Assembly: GCF_024385605.1 (NCBI RefSeq)
Contig: NZ_JANFOJ010000004.1
Coordinates: 140,036 to 204,035, forward strand
Length of the DNA stretch: 64,000 nucleotides
Origin: Sporolactobacillus sp. STSJ-5
GTDB lineage: Bacteria; Bacillota; Bacilli; Bacillales; Sporolactobacillaceae
Reading direction: 5' to 3'
Each line of letters begins with the position of its first letter. The first letter of the stretch is position 1. This document shows positions 42,711 through 50,882 of this stretch, in pieces. The notes under the pieces were generated by a model. It was not told the origin of the DNA, did no database searches, and worked only from the letters and a program-made list of their open reading frames with translations. The translations under genes were made by a program, and so were the position numbers.

Positions 42711-43133
42711 TTATTTTTCTTTAAGCTGATCACTTGAGCGCACCAGTTCTTGTGACAAAAGATCAGATGCTTCTTTGCCCAGCACGCGCTCATACCTTTG
42801 ATGAAGTCGGTTTGACGCATTGCGAATCTCTTGTTCCAGTGCTCGTCCGGAGGCAGTCGGATAAACAAGCACCGTTTTTCCCTGCGTCTTCCTGCGCACA
42901 AGTTCTCTTCGTTCAAGCTTCTCGATAAATCGCGTTAATGTGGAGGGCGCAATATCCAATTGTTCGGCCAGTTTTTTCTGCGTGCTCCCCGGATCCTCAA
43001 TAACGAGTAACAGTAAATAACCGTACATCGGGCTGAACCCGGTCGGCGCGAATTCTTCATCCGCCATTTTAGTGATGACCCGACTTAATCGATTGGTTGT
43101 AAAATAGAGACAGTTATAGCGAAAGTCGCTCAC
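42711..43133 (-). CDS. MarR family transcriptional regulator
   Basis: 140 residues. DPGSTQKKLAEQLDIAPSTLTRFIEKLERRELVRRKTQGKTVLVYPTASGR is the MarR helix-turn-helix and wing (about 47-97). Helices at both ends form the dimer. It heads a two-gene unit with the MFS transporter. A TTGTA-TG-TACAA palindrome 40-60 bases upstream is its likely operator. Confidence 0.92.
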   Translation of the reverse strand: MSDFRYNCLYFTTNRLSRVITKMADEEFAPTGFSPMYGYLLLLVIEDPGSTQKKLAEQLDIAPSTLTRFIEKLERRELVRRKTQGKTVLVYPTASGRALEQEIRNASNRLHQRYERVLGKEASDLLSQELVRSSDQLKEK

Positions 43134-43176
43134 TTTGCAGCGCCTCCTTTTTTATTTTAAGGTTTTTAATTTTCGT

Positions 43177-43188
43177 TTGTATGTACAA
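43177..43188. promoter_or_regulatory. Palindromic MarR operator candidate
   Basis: TTGTATGTACAA, a perfect TTGTA/TACAA dyad about 45 bases before the marR start, in the AT-rich promoter region. Confidence 0.6.
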
Positions 43189-43235
43189 CTAAATATATAA
43201 AAACGGGTTTAAGATGTCAAGACGGTCAGTCGCAC

Positions 43236-43440
43236 GTAAAATAAGCGGAGATATTCCGGTTATGTGCACCATGGAGCTTTTTTCGCGAGTACATAAGAGT
43301 AATTTTTCCGGTTATGCAAAGCAAAGCCTTCCATTTTTACGTTTTTCGATTCGATAAGCGTAATTTCTCCATCTATTTAAGCTATTTTATCGTTCGTATT
43401 CTAAATAAGCGGAAATTCTCCATCTATTTATCAAATTGAG
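43236..43440 (+). repeat. Family C repeat block C2
   Basis: Opens with AATAAGCGGAGATATTCCGG, continues TGCACCATGGAGC and then repeated TAATTTTTCCGGTTAT / TAATTTCTCCATCTATTTA segments, as at 1998-2300. Here only one full 52-bp unit is clear; the rest is the shorter variant. It lies between an MFS terminator and the marR promoter; no gene is supported. Confidence 0.8.
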
Positions 43441-43522
43441 CACTTGCCGCAGACGATCCGGGAGCCACCTCGTGCAGACTCGTGCCTGCACTTTGATTCA
43501 CAAGCTCTTGTTTGGCCACTTG

Positions 43523-43572
43523 TAAAAAAGAGCATCTCAAAGTCAAAAACAGACTTTTGAGACGCCCTCTTC
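43523..43572 (-). terminator. Terminator after the MFS pump
   Basis: Leftward: AGAGGGCGTCTCAAAAGTC pairs with GACTTTGAGATGCTCTT (few mismatches), then TTTTT. Confidence 0.8.
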
Positions 43573-43577
43573 ATCAC

Positions 43578-44759
43578 TTATTCTTTTAATGGTCGAATCG
43601 GCAGCAGCATGCCGATCAAGACGATCGCTGCGGCACCAAGGAAGATCCACTGCATTGAGTTACCGGCTGCTACAAAGGACAAGGCCAGAAATACAGCCAA
43701 GTCGCAGCATGAGTCGACGATCGACAGCAGCGAGATCGTCGTCGCACGAACCGTTGATGGAATGTAATCGTTACTGATCTGCGAATAGATCGGATATCGG
43801 ATCACTTGAACGATCCGCAGTAAAATGAATACACCGATCGCAAGCCACAGCGTCGATCCCGTAAATGCTGCCAAGACTAAGCCGATAACCGACAACGCGC
43901 CGGTTACGAACATTAGCGCAATACGCGAATAATGATCGGTCAGCCAGCCGATTGAACGCGAGGCGAAAAATCCGAGCACGGCGGCACCTGCATAGAACAA
44001 ACCGACGACTTCAACCGGTATGCCCGCATGAGTCAAGAACGGCTGGTCAAAATTCTTGAACACCGCACCCACTGGAATGAACACGAGCGTGACATTTAGG
44101 AACATCAACAGCAGGAGCGGCTTGTGCCTGATCACAAGAAAGCCTTCCTTGACCTGGCGAAGCGGATTCTCGAACGGTTCTGCGGCGCGTTTCGGCTTCT
44201 TCAATAAGAGTGTCAGCGCAAGTTCAACCAATTGAAACGCAATGGTGAGCAGAATCAGCAGATCAAATTGCGACGTGCTCAAGTCTTTTGCCGCGTAGGC
44301 TCCGAACAGAACCGCGACAATCATGGCAATGAAGCTGCCGGATTGAATTTTCCCCATCGCCTGATCCATCCGATGTTCCTCGCCACTTTCTTTCAGAGAC
44401 TCATAGATGAATGCCTCATCGGCTCCCGAATAAAAGGTGACGGAAAAACCATTGATAAAGCTGTATGCAAAAAACATCCATGGCTCCGATGCGAAAAGCA
44501 GTAAAGCAATACTCGCTATTCTGAGCACGGCACCGGTAATAAAGGAGCATTTGGCACCGAAACGATCTGCGTACACGCCGGTGGGAACCTCCCCAATCAG
44601 CACGGCGGCACTCCAGCAGAACAGTACGATGAAAATGTCCTGCGCGCTCAAGCCGCGCTGCATATAAAAAAGTGTCATGACCGGCTGTAGGAAATTCATG
44701 GTGCCGAAAAAGTCGGACCAAAATAATAAGCGGATATTATATGAAGCAATTGTTTTCAA
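43578..44759 (-). CDS. MFS transporter
   Basis: 393 residues from a TTG at 44759 with GAGAGTGGG 7 bases upstream; a GTG at 44771 is in frame but lacks a ribosome site. Twelve hydrophobic segments. NIRLLFWSDFFGTMNFLQPVMTLFYMQRGL opens helix 1, and GEVPTGVYADRFGAKCSFITG is loop 2-3 motif A, with the YADRFG core. EEHRMDQAMGKIQSGSF is a typical first-half loop. Substrate unknown, drug efflux likely. An 18-residue leader ORF lies in its 5' leader and may regulate it. Confidence 0.88.
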   Translation of the reverse strand: MKTIASYNIRLLFWSDFFGTMNFLQPVMTLFYMQRGLSAQDIFIVLFCWSAAVLIGEVPTGVYADRFGAKCSFITGAVLRIASIALLLFASEPWMFFAYSFINGFSVTFYSGADEAFIYESLKESGEEHRMDQAMGKIQSGSFIAMIVAVLFGAYAAKDLSTSQFDLLILLTIAFQLVELALTLLLKKPKRAAEPFENPLRQVKEGFLVIRHKPLLLLMFLNVTLVFIPVGAVFKNFDQPFLTHAGIPVEVVGLFYAGAAVLGFFASRSIGWLTDHYSRIALMFVTGALSVIGLVLAAFTGSTLWLAIGVFILLRIVQVIRYPIYSQISNDYIPSTVRATTISLLSIVDSCCDLAVFLALSFVAAGNSMQWIFLGAAAIVLIGMLLPIRPLKE

Positions 44760-44821
44760 AATCGTTCCCACTCTCTAATTAATTTTTGGTTTAATTAGGA
44801 AAGCAGGAGATCGTACAAACG

Positions 44822-44878
44822 TTAGTCCATGCAGCCCCCTGCTTCCTGGTTTGAGAAGAAGAGTTGTACTTTTTGCAT
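44822..44878 (-). CDS. 18-residue leader peptide upstream of the MFS pump
   Basis: ATG at 44878 with GGGGG 8 bases upstream (44887-44891) opens MQKVQLFFSNQEAGGCMD and stops at 44822, 51 bases before the MFS start region. The second half of the ORF (AGGAAGCAGG) can pair with CCTGCTTTCCT downstream, close to the MFS ribosome site. This is the geometry of ribosome-stalling leaders for resistance pumps. No homologue is known to me; the attenuation model is inference. Confidence 0.5.
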   Translation of the reverse strand: MQKVQLFFSNQEAGGCMD

Positions 44879-44909
44879 AGATAAGTCCCCCTATTTTTTG
44901 ATGCTCTCA

Positions 44910-45413
44910 TTATATCAGATTCAAAATGTTTTGAATGTCTTTCTTGGTTCTTAAGAGGATCGTCTTTTCCTGAAAAAGTGCGAGATCATGTAAAACTTGC
45001 TGTCGCCCCTGTGTCTGAAATTGTGCATTCCACTCAACCATTCGTCGGAGAATGTGAAGGGTCGGCCGGTAATTGGCTTTTTCCAACCGCAATTCTTGTC
45101 GGACAAACCGTTTGAGAATTCGATATTTTCGGATGCGGTTTGGCGGGTCCAGAAAAAGAATTCGATCCGCGCGCTGCATGGCTGGCAGTACCCAATCCAC
45201 GTACTGAGCACCTTCAATGATCCACGCATCTGTCTTCAGTATGTCTTGCAAAACGGCATCGCGTTCCGACGGTGTTCGACGCCTGTCACCCTCAGAGTGG
45301 CGTTCCCAGACCACGTTATCGAGCTCATATGCGGCGACACCTGTTTTTTCTGCGATTTTCCGGGCAAGGGTGGTTTTCCCGCTGCCAACCGAGCCGATGA
45401 TGTAGATTTTCAT
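44910..45413 (-). CDS. P-loop kinase-like protein (FlaR/adenylate-kinase-like)
   Basis: 167 residues from the ATG at 45413, with GGGGA 6 bases upstream. MKIYIIGSVGSGKTTLARKIAEKTGV is the P loop; AYELDNVVWERHSEGDRRRTPSERDAVLQDIL follows as in the 'topology modulation/FlaR' NMP-kinase-like group; RILFLDPPNRIRKYRILKRFVRQ is the Arg-rich lid. The family phosphorylates an unknown small molecule. Divergent from hemH with 140 bases between. Confidence 0.82.
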   Translation of the reverse strand: MKIYIIGSVGSGKTTLARKIAEKTGVAAYELDNVVWERHSEGDRRRTPSERDAVLQDILKTDAWIIEGAQYVDWVLPAMQRADRILFLDPPNRIRKYRILKRFVRQELRLEKANYRPTLHILRRMVEWNAQFQTQGRQQVLHDLALFQEKTILLRTKKDIQNILNLI

Positions 45414-45553
45414 GGGTTCCCCTCCATCCGTTTTTTTCTCCAGTGTAGCGGATCCGAGCATGATCAACCAGACAAATTTTTGCATTTTCTGCGTCCGTGG
45501 CGGCATTTTTTGGTACACTTGATTTATTCTGTAATGAACGGGAGCCTCTCTTC

Positions 45554-46522
45554 ATGGAAAAAACTGCTGTACTGCTCGTCAATCTCGGAACACCGGATGC
45601 TCCGGATGAAAAATCGGTACGCCGCTATTTGGCTGAATTTCTCAGCGATCCGCGCGTGATTGATTTGCCGCGCTGGAAGTGGCTGCCGATCCTGCACGGC
45701 ATCATTCTGCGCGTGCGTCCGAAGAAATCGGCAATGCTCTATCAATCCGTATGGACAGATGCAGGCTCACCGCTCCTGCTCAATGGACGCCGGCAGCAGG
45801 CGGCACTTCAGGAACGATTGACCGATACCGGCGTGAAGGTTGTGCTGGCGATGAGCTACGGAAAGCCTAATTTAGATGCGGAGTTGCAAAAGCTGCATCA
45901 ATGGGGCGTGCGCCGTCTTGTTGTCGTACCGCTTTATCCGCAATACTCCTCGACGACGGTTGGTTCAATCTGGTACGGACTGCAGCGCTCTCTTGCCGAC
46001 TGGCGCGATTTGCCTGAGCTGACGTTCATTCGTGATTATCCGGATCAGCCGAGCTATATCGCGACCTTGGCTGATCGCATCCGCAGCTCTATTGCCGAGC
46101 ACGGTATGCCGGACCGGCTCCTTCTTTCTTATCACGGGATTCCGATTCGCTACGCGCAAAACGGCGATGACTATCCGCAGCGCTGCCAAATCACAACCGA
46201 ACTCATCAAGCAGCAGTTTCCAGAGCTATCGATTTTAGAAACCTTCCAGTCGAAATTCGGCAACGAGGAATGGCTGAAACCGGCGACGATTGATACGGTC
46301 CGCGCGCTGGCCGCACAAGGCGCAAAGCAGATCGCCGTGATTGCACCCGGCTTCAGTGCCGATTGCTTAGAAACGCTGCAGGAACTTGCGCAAGAAAATG
46401 CCAGAGCCTTTTATGAAGCAGGCGGGCAGCAGTTCAGCTACATTCCTGCCGCCAATGATCATCCTTTTTTTATTGATTGTCTGGAAGATCTGGTGCGGCG
46501 AAGACTGCATTACTCCAATTAA
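45554..46522 (+). CDS. hemH: Ferrochelatase, protoporphyrin (proteobacterial) type
   Basis: 322 residues from the ATG at 45554, with GGGAG upstream. LLVNLGTPDAPDEKSVRRYLAEFLSDPRVIDLPR, SMLYQSVWTDAGSPLL, VPLYPQYSSTTVGS, LLLSYHGIPIRYAQNGDDYPQRC (catalytic His) and APGFSADCLETLQEL (conserved Glu) are standard. The style is that of E. coli HemH rather than the coproporphyrin ferrochelatase of most Firmicutes, which lacks the LGTPDAP opening. It would insert Fe(II) into a porphyrin. No other heme-synthesis gene is in the window; it is convergent with a UPF0303 heme-binding-type gene. Confidence 0.92.
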   Translation: MEKTAVLLVNLGTPDAPDEKSVRRYLAEFLSDPRVIDLPRWKWLPILHGIILRVRPKKSAMLYQSVWTDAGSPLLLNGRRQQAALQERLTDTGVKVVLAMSYGKPNLDAELQKLHQWGVRRLVVVPLYPQYSSTTVGSIWYGLQRSLADWRDLPELTFIRDYPDQPSYIATLADRIRSSIAEHGMPDRLLLSYHGIPIRYAQNGDDYPQRCQITTELIKQQFPELSILETFQSKFGNEEWLKPATIDTVRALAAQGAKQIAVIAPGFSADCLETLQELAQENARAFYEAGGQQFSYIPAANDHPFFIDCLEDLVRRRLHYSN

Positions 46523-46553
46523 AAAAGATCGGGAAGCTGTCCCGATCTTTTTT
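46521..46553. terminator. Bidirectional terminator between hemH and UPF0303
   Basis: 14-base arms AAAAAAGATCGGGA and TCCCGATCTTTTTT around a five-base loop. Confidence 0.92.
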
Positions 46554-46562
46554 CTGCATCAA

Positions 46563-47018
46563 TTATTTCTTTAAAAATTTCTGCACTCCGGCAACAGCGT
46601 AGTCATGATCCAGCTGCGGCGTCATTCCGGCAACGGTGACCGAACCGATGACCCCTGCGTTCCGAACGCGAATGGGAAAAGAGCCACCAACTGCCTGGTA
46701 TTCTGAAGATGGAAGCAGTGAGCTTTGATCATGTGTCGTACCGCTGCTTTCAAAACGTTTGCCAATATAAAGCGAGCTGCGATTATAATGATCAACCACC
46801 CTCTTTTTCCGACAAAACCAGTAGACGTTTTCCTCAGAGGTTCCTTCCATTAGATAGGTAAACAGCGGTACGCGATTACGTTCGATATGAATCGCGATTG
46901 ACTTGCCGTTTCCCTTTGCATAGTCAATCAGCAATAATCCAAGCTGAAGCGCATCTTCATTAGTGAATTGATCAAATTGCAATTCATTTTCGAGCTGTTC
47001 TAATTCTTGCAAGGTCAT
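46563..47018 (-). CDS. UPF0303/heme-degrading-domain (HbpS/GlcG-like fold) protein
   Basis: 151 residues from the ATG at 47018, with GGGGG 8 bases upstream; the GTG at 47033 lacks such a site. LQELEQLENELQFDQFTNEDALQLGLLLIDYAK and the C-terminal AVGGSFPIRVRNAGVIGSVTVAGMTPQLDHDYAV follow UPF0303. The Pfam name 'Haem_degrading' derives from a few members; activity on heme is not assured. Third gene of an iclR-MFS-UPF0303 unit, and convergent with hemH. Confidence 0.85.
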   Translation of the reverse strand: MTLQELEQLENELQFDQFTNEDALQLGLLLIDYAKGNGKSIAIHIERNRVPLFTYLMEGTSEENVYWFCRKKRVVDHYNRSSLYIGKRFESSGTTHDQSSLLPSSEYQAVGGSFPIRVRNAGVIGSVTVAGMTPQLDHDYAVAGVQKFLKK

Positions 47019-47032
47019 CGTGAGTGCCCCCA

Positions 47033-48220
47033 TTAAAATAGTTTTTGTTTTTTATCCAACCGATAATTGATGATTGCGAGTACACAAGCCGTACCGGACA
47101 TCAATGCACCGACCCAAGCCGTATCCAGATAGGTAAAGAAATCAACCGTCCATCCGCCCAGGGTTGACCCGACAGCAATACCTACATTGAAGGCGGAAAT
47201 ATTTAATGCAGATGCAATATCACTTGCCGCAGGAAATAGCTTCTCGGCAAGGCCGACCATGTACGCCTGAACACCGGGCGACATCATAAACGCGAACAGA
47301 CCAAGCAGGCAGATTGAGATAAGACTCAACGTTTTATTCGGCAACAGCCACATCTGCAGCAAAAGCACGACGGACTGGAGCAGGAAAACCAGACGCAGTC
47401 CTTTTACAGGATGTGTGTTGGCCATTTTCCCGCCCAAAATATTACCGATTGCAACGGCCACACCGTAGAGAAGCAGCAGCCATGAAATGGACGATGCAGA
47501 AAATCCGCTCACTTTTTCGAGAATCGGCGATAAAAAGGTAAATAAGGTAAATGTTCCGCCAAAGCCGAGACAGGTCATGACAAAGGCCATGAGAATGCGC
47601 GGGTTGCCAATGCACTGCATCATGTCCTTCAGCGTGGGTACCTGTGCATTCTGTTTGATGCGGTCAATCGTGAACACGTTGATAATCAGACCTATTAAGC
47701 CCAGCACAGCAATAAGAACAAAGGTCGCGCGCCAGCCAAAATGCTGTCCGATGAATGTGCCTAGAGGAACACCGACGATGGTCGCAATTGTCAATCCGGT
47801 AAACACAATAGCAATCGCCGTTCCCCTTCTCTCAGTCGGTACAAGTGAAGCAGCAACGACCGCAGCAATCGCTAAGAAAACGCCGTGCGTGACCGCTGTA
47901 AGAACACGTGCCAGCATCAGCCATTCATAGTTTCCGGAAACGGCCGCCACAACATTTCCCAGTGTGAAAACGGTCATGAGAAGAATTAAAAAGCCTTTCT
48001 TTGGGATACGTCCGGTCAGTGCTGCAATGATTGGTGTGCCAATCGCGATCGCTGCCGCATACCCCGAAATCAGTGTCCCGGCCTTCGTCACAGAAATTTG
48101 AAGATCTGCGGCAATCGTTGGCAGCAGGCCGACAATGACAAATTCGGTCGTGCCAATCGCAAACGCACTGATTGCCAGAGAATAGATGCCAACGAGCGCC
48201 TTTGTGGACATTTCTTTCAT
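47033..48220 (-). CDS. DHA1-family MFS transporter (AraJ-like)
   Basis: 395 residues, 12 hydrophobic segments. YSLAISAFAIGTTEFVIVGLLPTIAADLQIS is the classic AraJ/PbuE-type N terminus; GTPIIAALTGRIPKKGFLI is motif A; VFLAIAAVVAASLVPTERRGTAIAIVFTGLTIATIVGVPLGT spans motifs B and C. GGAGG 7 bases upstream of the ATG. It lies 27 bases after an IclR regulator, so export (or uptake) is probably switched by that regulator's ligand. Substrate unknown. Confidence 0.9.
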   Translation of the reverse strand: MKEMSTKALVGIYSLAISAFAIGTTEFVIVGLLPTIAADLQISVTKAGTLISGYAAAIAIGTPIIAALTGRIPKKGFLILLMTVFTLGNVVAAVSGNYEWLMLARVLTAVTHGVFLAIAAVVAASLVPTERRGTAIAIVFTGLTIATIVGVPLGTFIGQHFGWRATFVLIAVLGLIGLIINVFTIDRIKQNAQVPTLKDMMQCIGNPRILMAFVMTCLGFGGTFTLFTFLSPILEKVSGFSASSISWLLLLYGVAVAIGNILGGKMANTHPVKGLRLVFLLQSVVLLLQMWLLPNKTLSLISICLLGLFAFMMSPGVQAYMVGLAEKLFPAASDIASALNISAFNVGIAVGSTLGGWTVDFFTYLDTAWVGALMSGTACVLAIINYRLDKKQKLF

Positions 48221-48247
48221 TGTTAAACCTCCATTAAAAAAGTACCA

Positions 48248-48985
48248 TCAGTCAAGCAATTTAGAAATTTGCTTGCTGCAAGCCATCAATTTTTTACTCA
48301 GCAGTCTGTCTTTCTTTTTTATGAGCCGGGATGCCGGTCCGGATAAGGCCACTGCAGCAATCACTCGATCATGATAAAAAATCGGTGCTGCAACACAGCG
48401 GAGACCGACTTCCGTCTCTTCATCATCGACGGAGTATCCCTGATCGTGTATGACGGTTAAATGGGCACGAAGCAAGTGAAAATCGGCGAACGTTTTCTCT
48501 GTTTTACGCACGAGTGTCAGCTGTCGAAACAAGGACTCGCGCTCATGATCATTGAGAAAGGCAAGGATGGCTTTTCCCAGTGCACTTAAATGTGCCGGCG
48601 CCCGGTCACCGATTTCCGAATGACTGCGAATCGCATGATTTCCATCAACCACTTGAGTGGTGACGATATCGGTTCCGATCAGCGTTCCCACATAGACGGT
48701 TTCGCCAAGCTCCGCGCTCAGCTGATAAAGCGGTGCCGCCGTCAGCCAATTCACTTTTACTGATTCAGGTGCGGAATAGATGCTGAGTTTATGACTTGCC
48801 CGATAGGCTTTTCCTTCTTTTTTCACGTAGCCCATCGCTTCAAGCGTATAGACCAAACGAAAAGCAGTGGATTTATTTAAATCCAATTGATCAATCATAT
48901 CGCTAAGTGTCAGCTCTTCTGTCTGACGCAAAGCATCCAAAATCAGGAGTCCCTTTTTTAAGGTGGCCACCTCATATTGACTCAT
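48248..48985 (-). CDS. IclR family transcriptional regulator
   Basis: 245 residues from the ATG at 48985, with GAGGTGA upstream. VATLKKGLLILDALRQTEELTLSDMIDQLDLNKSTAFRLVYTLEAMGYVKKE is the winged helix; the effector domain follows with HLSALGKAILAFL and GLRCVAAPIFYHDRVIAAVALSGPASRL. First gene of the unit with the MFS and UPF0303 genes. A GTTTC-N7-GAAAC palindrome upstream may be its operator. Confidence 0.93.
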   Translation of the reverse strand: MSQYEVATLKKGLLILDALRQTEELTLSDMIDQLDLNKSTAFRLVYTLEAMGYVKKEGKAYRASHKLSIYSAPESVKVNWLTAAPLYQLSAELGETVYVGTLIGTDIVTTQVVDGNHAIRSHSEIGDRAPAHLSALGKAILAFLNDHERESLFRQLTLVRKTEKTFADFHLLRAHLTVIHDQGYSVDDEETEVGLRCVAAPIFYHDRVIAAVALSGPASRLIKKKDRLLSKKLMACSKQISKLLD

Positions 48986-49056
48986 TCGGTTCACCTCTTT
49001 CTTGGATGTGCTCATCTTAAACAGAAAAAGGCCGGAAATCAAATATCGATTCTATT

Positions 49057-49073
49057 GTTTCTATAATTGAAAC
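49057..49073. promoter_or_regulatory. Palindromic IclR operator candidate
   Basis: GTTTC-TATAATT-GAAAC, 72-88 bases upstream of the iclR start; similar GAAAC/GTTTC-ended sites are common for IclR proteins. Confidence 0.5.
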
Positions 49074-49088
49074 TTGGGGACGGGTATT

Positions 49089-49126
49089 AAAATAGCCGGA
49101 AGCTTCGCGTGCTGCCGGCATTTTTA
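49089..49126 (-). terminator. Terminator after the coiled-coil gene
   Basis: GCCGGCAGC pairs with GCTTCCGGC (one mismatch) around seven bases; leftward TATTTTAAT. Confidence 0.5.
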
Positions 49127-49215
49127 GATCTATTCGATTTTGGAGCCTGAGTCGGTGTATGCGTTTCTTTTGAAGGATTTTTCACGCGGATTTTATCTGT
49201 GGTGTTGCTTGCGAG

Positions 49216-49581
49216 TTACGATGACCTTGCTTTCTTTTTTAATGCGCGGATCGAGACATCATGTTCGCCGAGCATTTCAAAGATCGCAGCTTGATTTTCG
49301 AACATTTTATCCATGGATTGCTGATTGTGATCGACTTTCTCATCAATTTTTTTCACATAGCCATGCAGCTTATCGACGTCGCTGCTCAGCGCTGTCAGTT
49401 TCGCATCGGTTGCTTCCTGACGACTGTGAACAGCTTTAAGAATCCGGTTCGTTTCATTAAGCTGCGTCTGCATCAGGTCTTGCTTTTCTTCCATATGGAT
49501 CATACGTGTTTCCATATTTCCCATGCGGCCGTCCATACTTGTCAGCTTATCGAGGATTAACTCAAGTACCTTTTCACTCAT
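49216..49581 (-). CDS. Small coiled-coil protein
   Basis: 121 residues from the ATG at 49581, with GGAGGG about 7 bases upstream. Nearly the whole chain is predicted helix with heptad spacing: LILDKLTSMDGRMGNMETRMIHMEEKQDLMQTQLNETNRILKAV, then KLTALSSDVDKLHGYVKKIDEKVDHNQQSMDKMFENQ. The tail (EHDVSIRALKKKARSS) is basic. Similar phage- or host-encoded coil proteins are common; no function can be assigned. Confidence 0.7.
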   Translation of the reverse strand: MSEKVLELILDKLTSMDGRMGNMETRMIHMEEKQDLMQTQLNETNRILKAVHSRQEATDAKLTALSSDVDKLHGYVKKIDEKVDHNQQSMDKMFENQAAIFEMLGEHDVSIRALKKKARSS

Positions 49582-49765
49582 CCGTTTCCCTCCTTCCGTA
49601 CAATTGCTTCGCTCATGATGTCTGTTCATTTTTGTAATTAAAGTATAGCAAAAAAAATGTAGATTCTAGAAAATGTGTAAGAGAAATTCGCCAATTTGTC
49701 AACCACGATTCTGCCCCATCGGAATCACCGCTTCCGCTTGATCACGTGCGTCAGATGCGACCGGC

Positions 49766-49862
49766 ACTGATTTATCGACCGCTTTGACGATTTTATCGAG
49801 CAGTTTCATCGATTTATCGAGCAGTTTGCGAAGTTGATCGACCGCTTCCACCGATTTGTTTT
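49766..49862 (-). repeat. Family D repeat (TTTATCGA core), four 21-bp modules
   Basis: Plus-strand modules TTTATCGACCGCTTTGACGA-T, TTTATCGAGCAGTTTCATCG-A, TTTATCGAGCAGTTTGCGAA-G and TTGATCGACCGCTTCCACCG-A are each 21 bases. The array lies just past the aldo/keto reductase terminator. The 68-codon frame across it is rejected, because it runs through that terminator. Confidence 0.8.
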
Positions 49863-49868
49863 GCCCAT

Positions 49869-49901
49869 TAAAAAAAGCCGACTCCGCAAATGGAATCGGC
49901 C
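49869..49901 (-). terminator. Terminator after the aldo/keto reductase
   Basis: Leftward: GCCGATTCCATTTGCGGAGTCGGC forms a stem with GCCGA/TCGGC ends, then TTTTTTT. Confidence 0.8.
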
Positions 49902-49916
49902 GCAACGTGTATTCAA

Positions 49917-50750
49917 TTAAAAATCAAAATTGTCCGGGTCAGCGCCTGTGCGGTGATCTGTGTTCAGTGCGTTGATCGCTGCCATGTCTTCAGCTGTAAG
50001 CTCGAAATCAAAGAGCTGTCCGTTTTCCTTGATGCGGCTCGCGTTGACTGACTTCGGAATAGCGATCACGCCGCCTTGAATATGCCAACGCAGAATAACT
50101 TGAGCCGCTGATTTACCGTATTTCCCGGCAATCGCTTGAATCGTTTCATCCTGGAGCAGCTCGCCGACCATTAAGGGCGCCCAAGCTTCCAGACGAATGC
50201 CATGTTTCTCGCAATAATCTTTTAACGGCAGCTGTGAGAGTCGTGGATGACGCTCCACTTGATTGACGACCGGAACAATGTCGGCGTCCTTGAGCAGGTC
50301 TTCAAGATGATGGATTTGAAAGTTGCTGACACCGATGGCGCGCACTTTTCCTTCCTTATATAAATGTTCCATCGCACGCCATGTATCTTTATATTTACCG
50401 GCAACCGGCCAGTGGATCAAGTAAAGATCAAGATAATCCAGACCAAGTTTATCGAGACTTTCTTGATATGCCTTCAAGGTCGAATCGTATCCTTGATCTG
50501 CATTCCACACTTTCGAGGTGATAAACAGATCCTCGCGCGTAAGACCCGTTTCTTTGAGCGCCGCTTTGATTCCTTTTCCAACACCGGCCTCGTTCTGATA
50601 AATTGCAGCTGTGTCAATCAGGCGATAGCCCGAATGAATCGCCGTCTGCACGGACTCGGCAGCAACCTGCTGATCGTTCACTCTGAATACGCCCAGCCCC
50701 ATGATTGGCATTGATACGTCATTATTTAAAACCACTGTTTTCTGTGTCAA
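49917..50750 (-). CDS. Aldo/keto reductase, second copy
   Basis: 277 residues. Tetrad: Asp and Tyr in RLIDTAAIYQNE, Lys in TSKVWNAD, His in YLIHWPVAGK. Cofactor end: AIPKSVNASRI and RTGADPDNFDF. Very similar to the reductase at 22748 (shared GKYK, WRAMEHLYKEGK, GVSNFQIHHLEDLL-type segments). Likely NADPH-dependent reduction of aldehydes or ketones. Confidence 0.93.
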   Translation of the reverse strand: MTQKTVVLNNDVSMPIMGLGVFRVNDQQVAAESVQTAIHSGYRLIDTAAIYQNEAGVGKGIKAALKETGLTREDLFITSKVWNADQGYDSTLKAYQESLDKLGLDYLDLYLIHWPVAGKYKDTWRAMEHLYKEGKVRAIGVSNFQIHHLEDLLKDADIVPVVNQVERHPRLSQLPLKDYCEKHGIRLEAWAPLMVGELLQDETIQAIAGKYGKSAAQVILRWHIQGGVIAIPKSVNASRIKENGQLFDFELTAEDMAAINALNTDHRTGADPDNFDF

Positions 50751-50882
50751 TGGTCACCCTCCTTTATAAGTCTTCTTATTAAGTATAAAAGATAAAGTTC
50801 TTTTTAAATAGTACGCACCTTATTGTTATATAGGCACAAAAAAGTAACCATGATCAGAATGACTACTTTCCCCCGGTTTCAT

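Noticed and set aside
49699..49905. 68-codon frame with heptad-like KLLDK repeats
   Set aside because: It starts inside the terminator of the aldo/keto reductase and is made of family D modules; no ribosome site.
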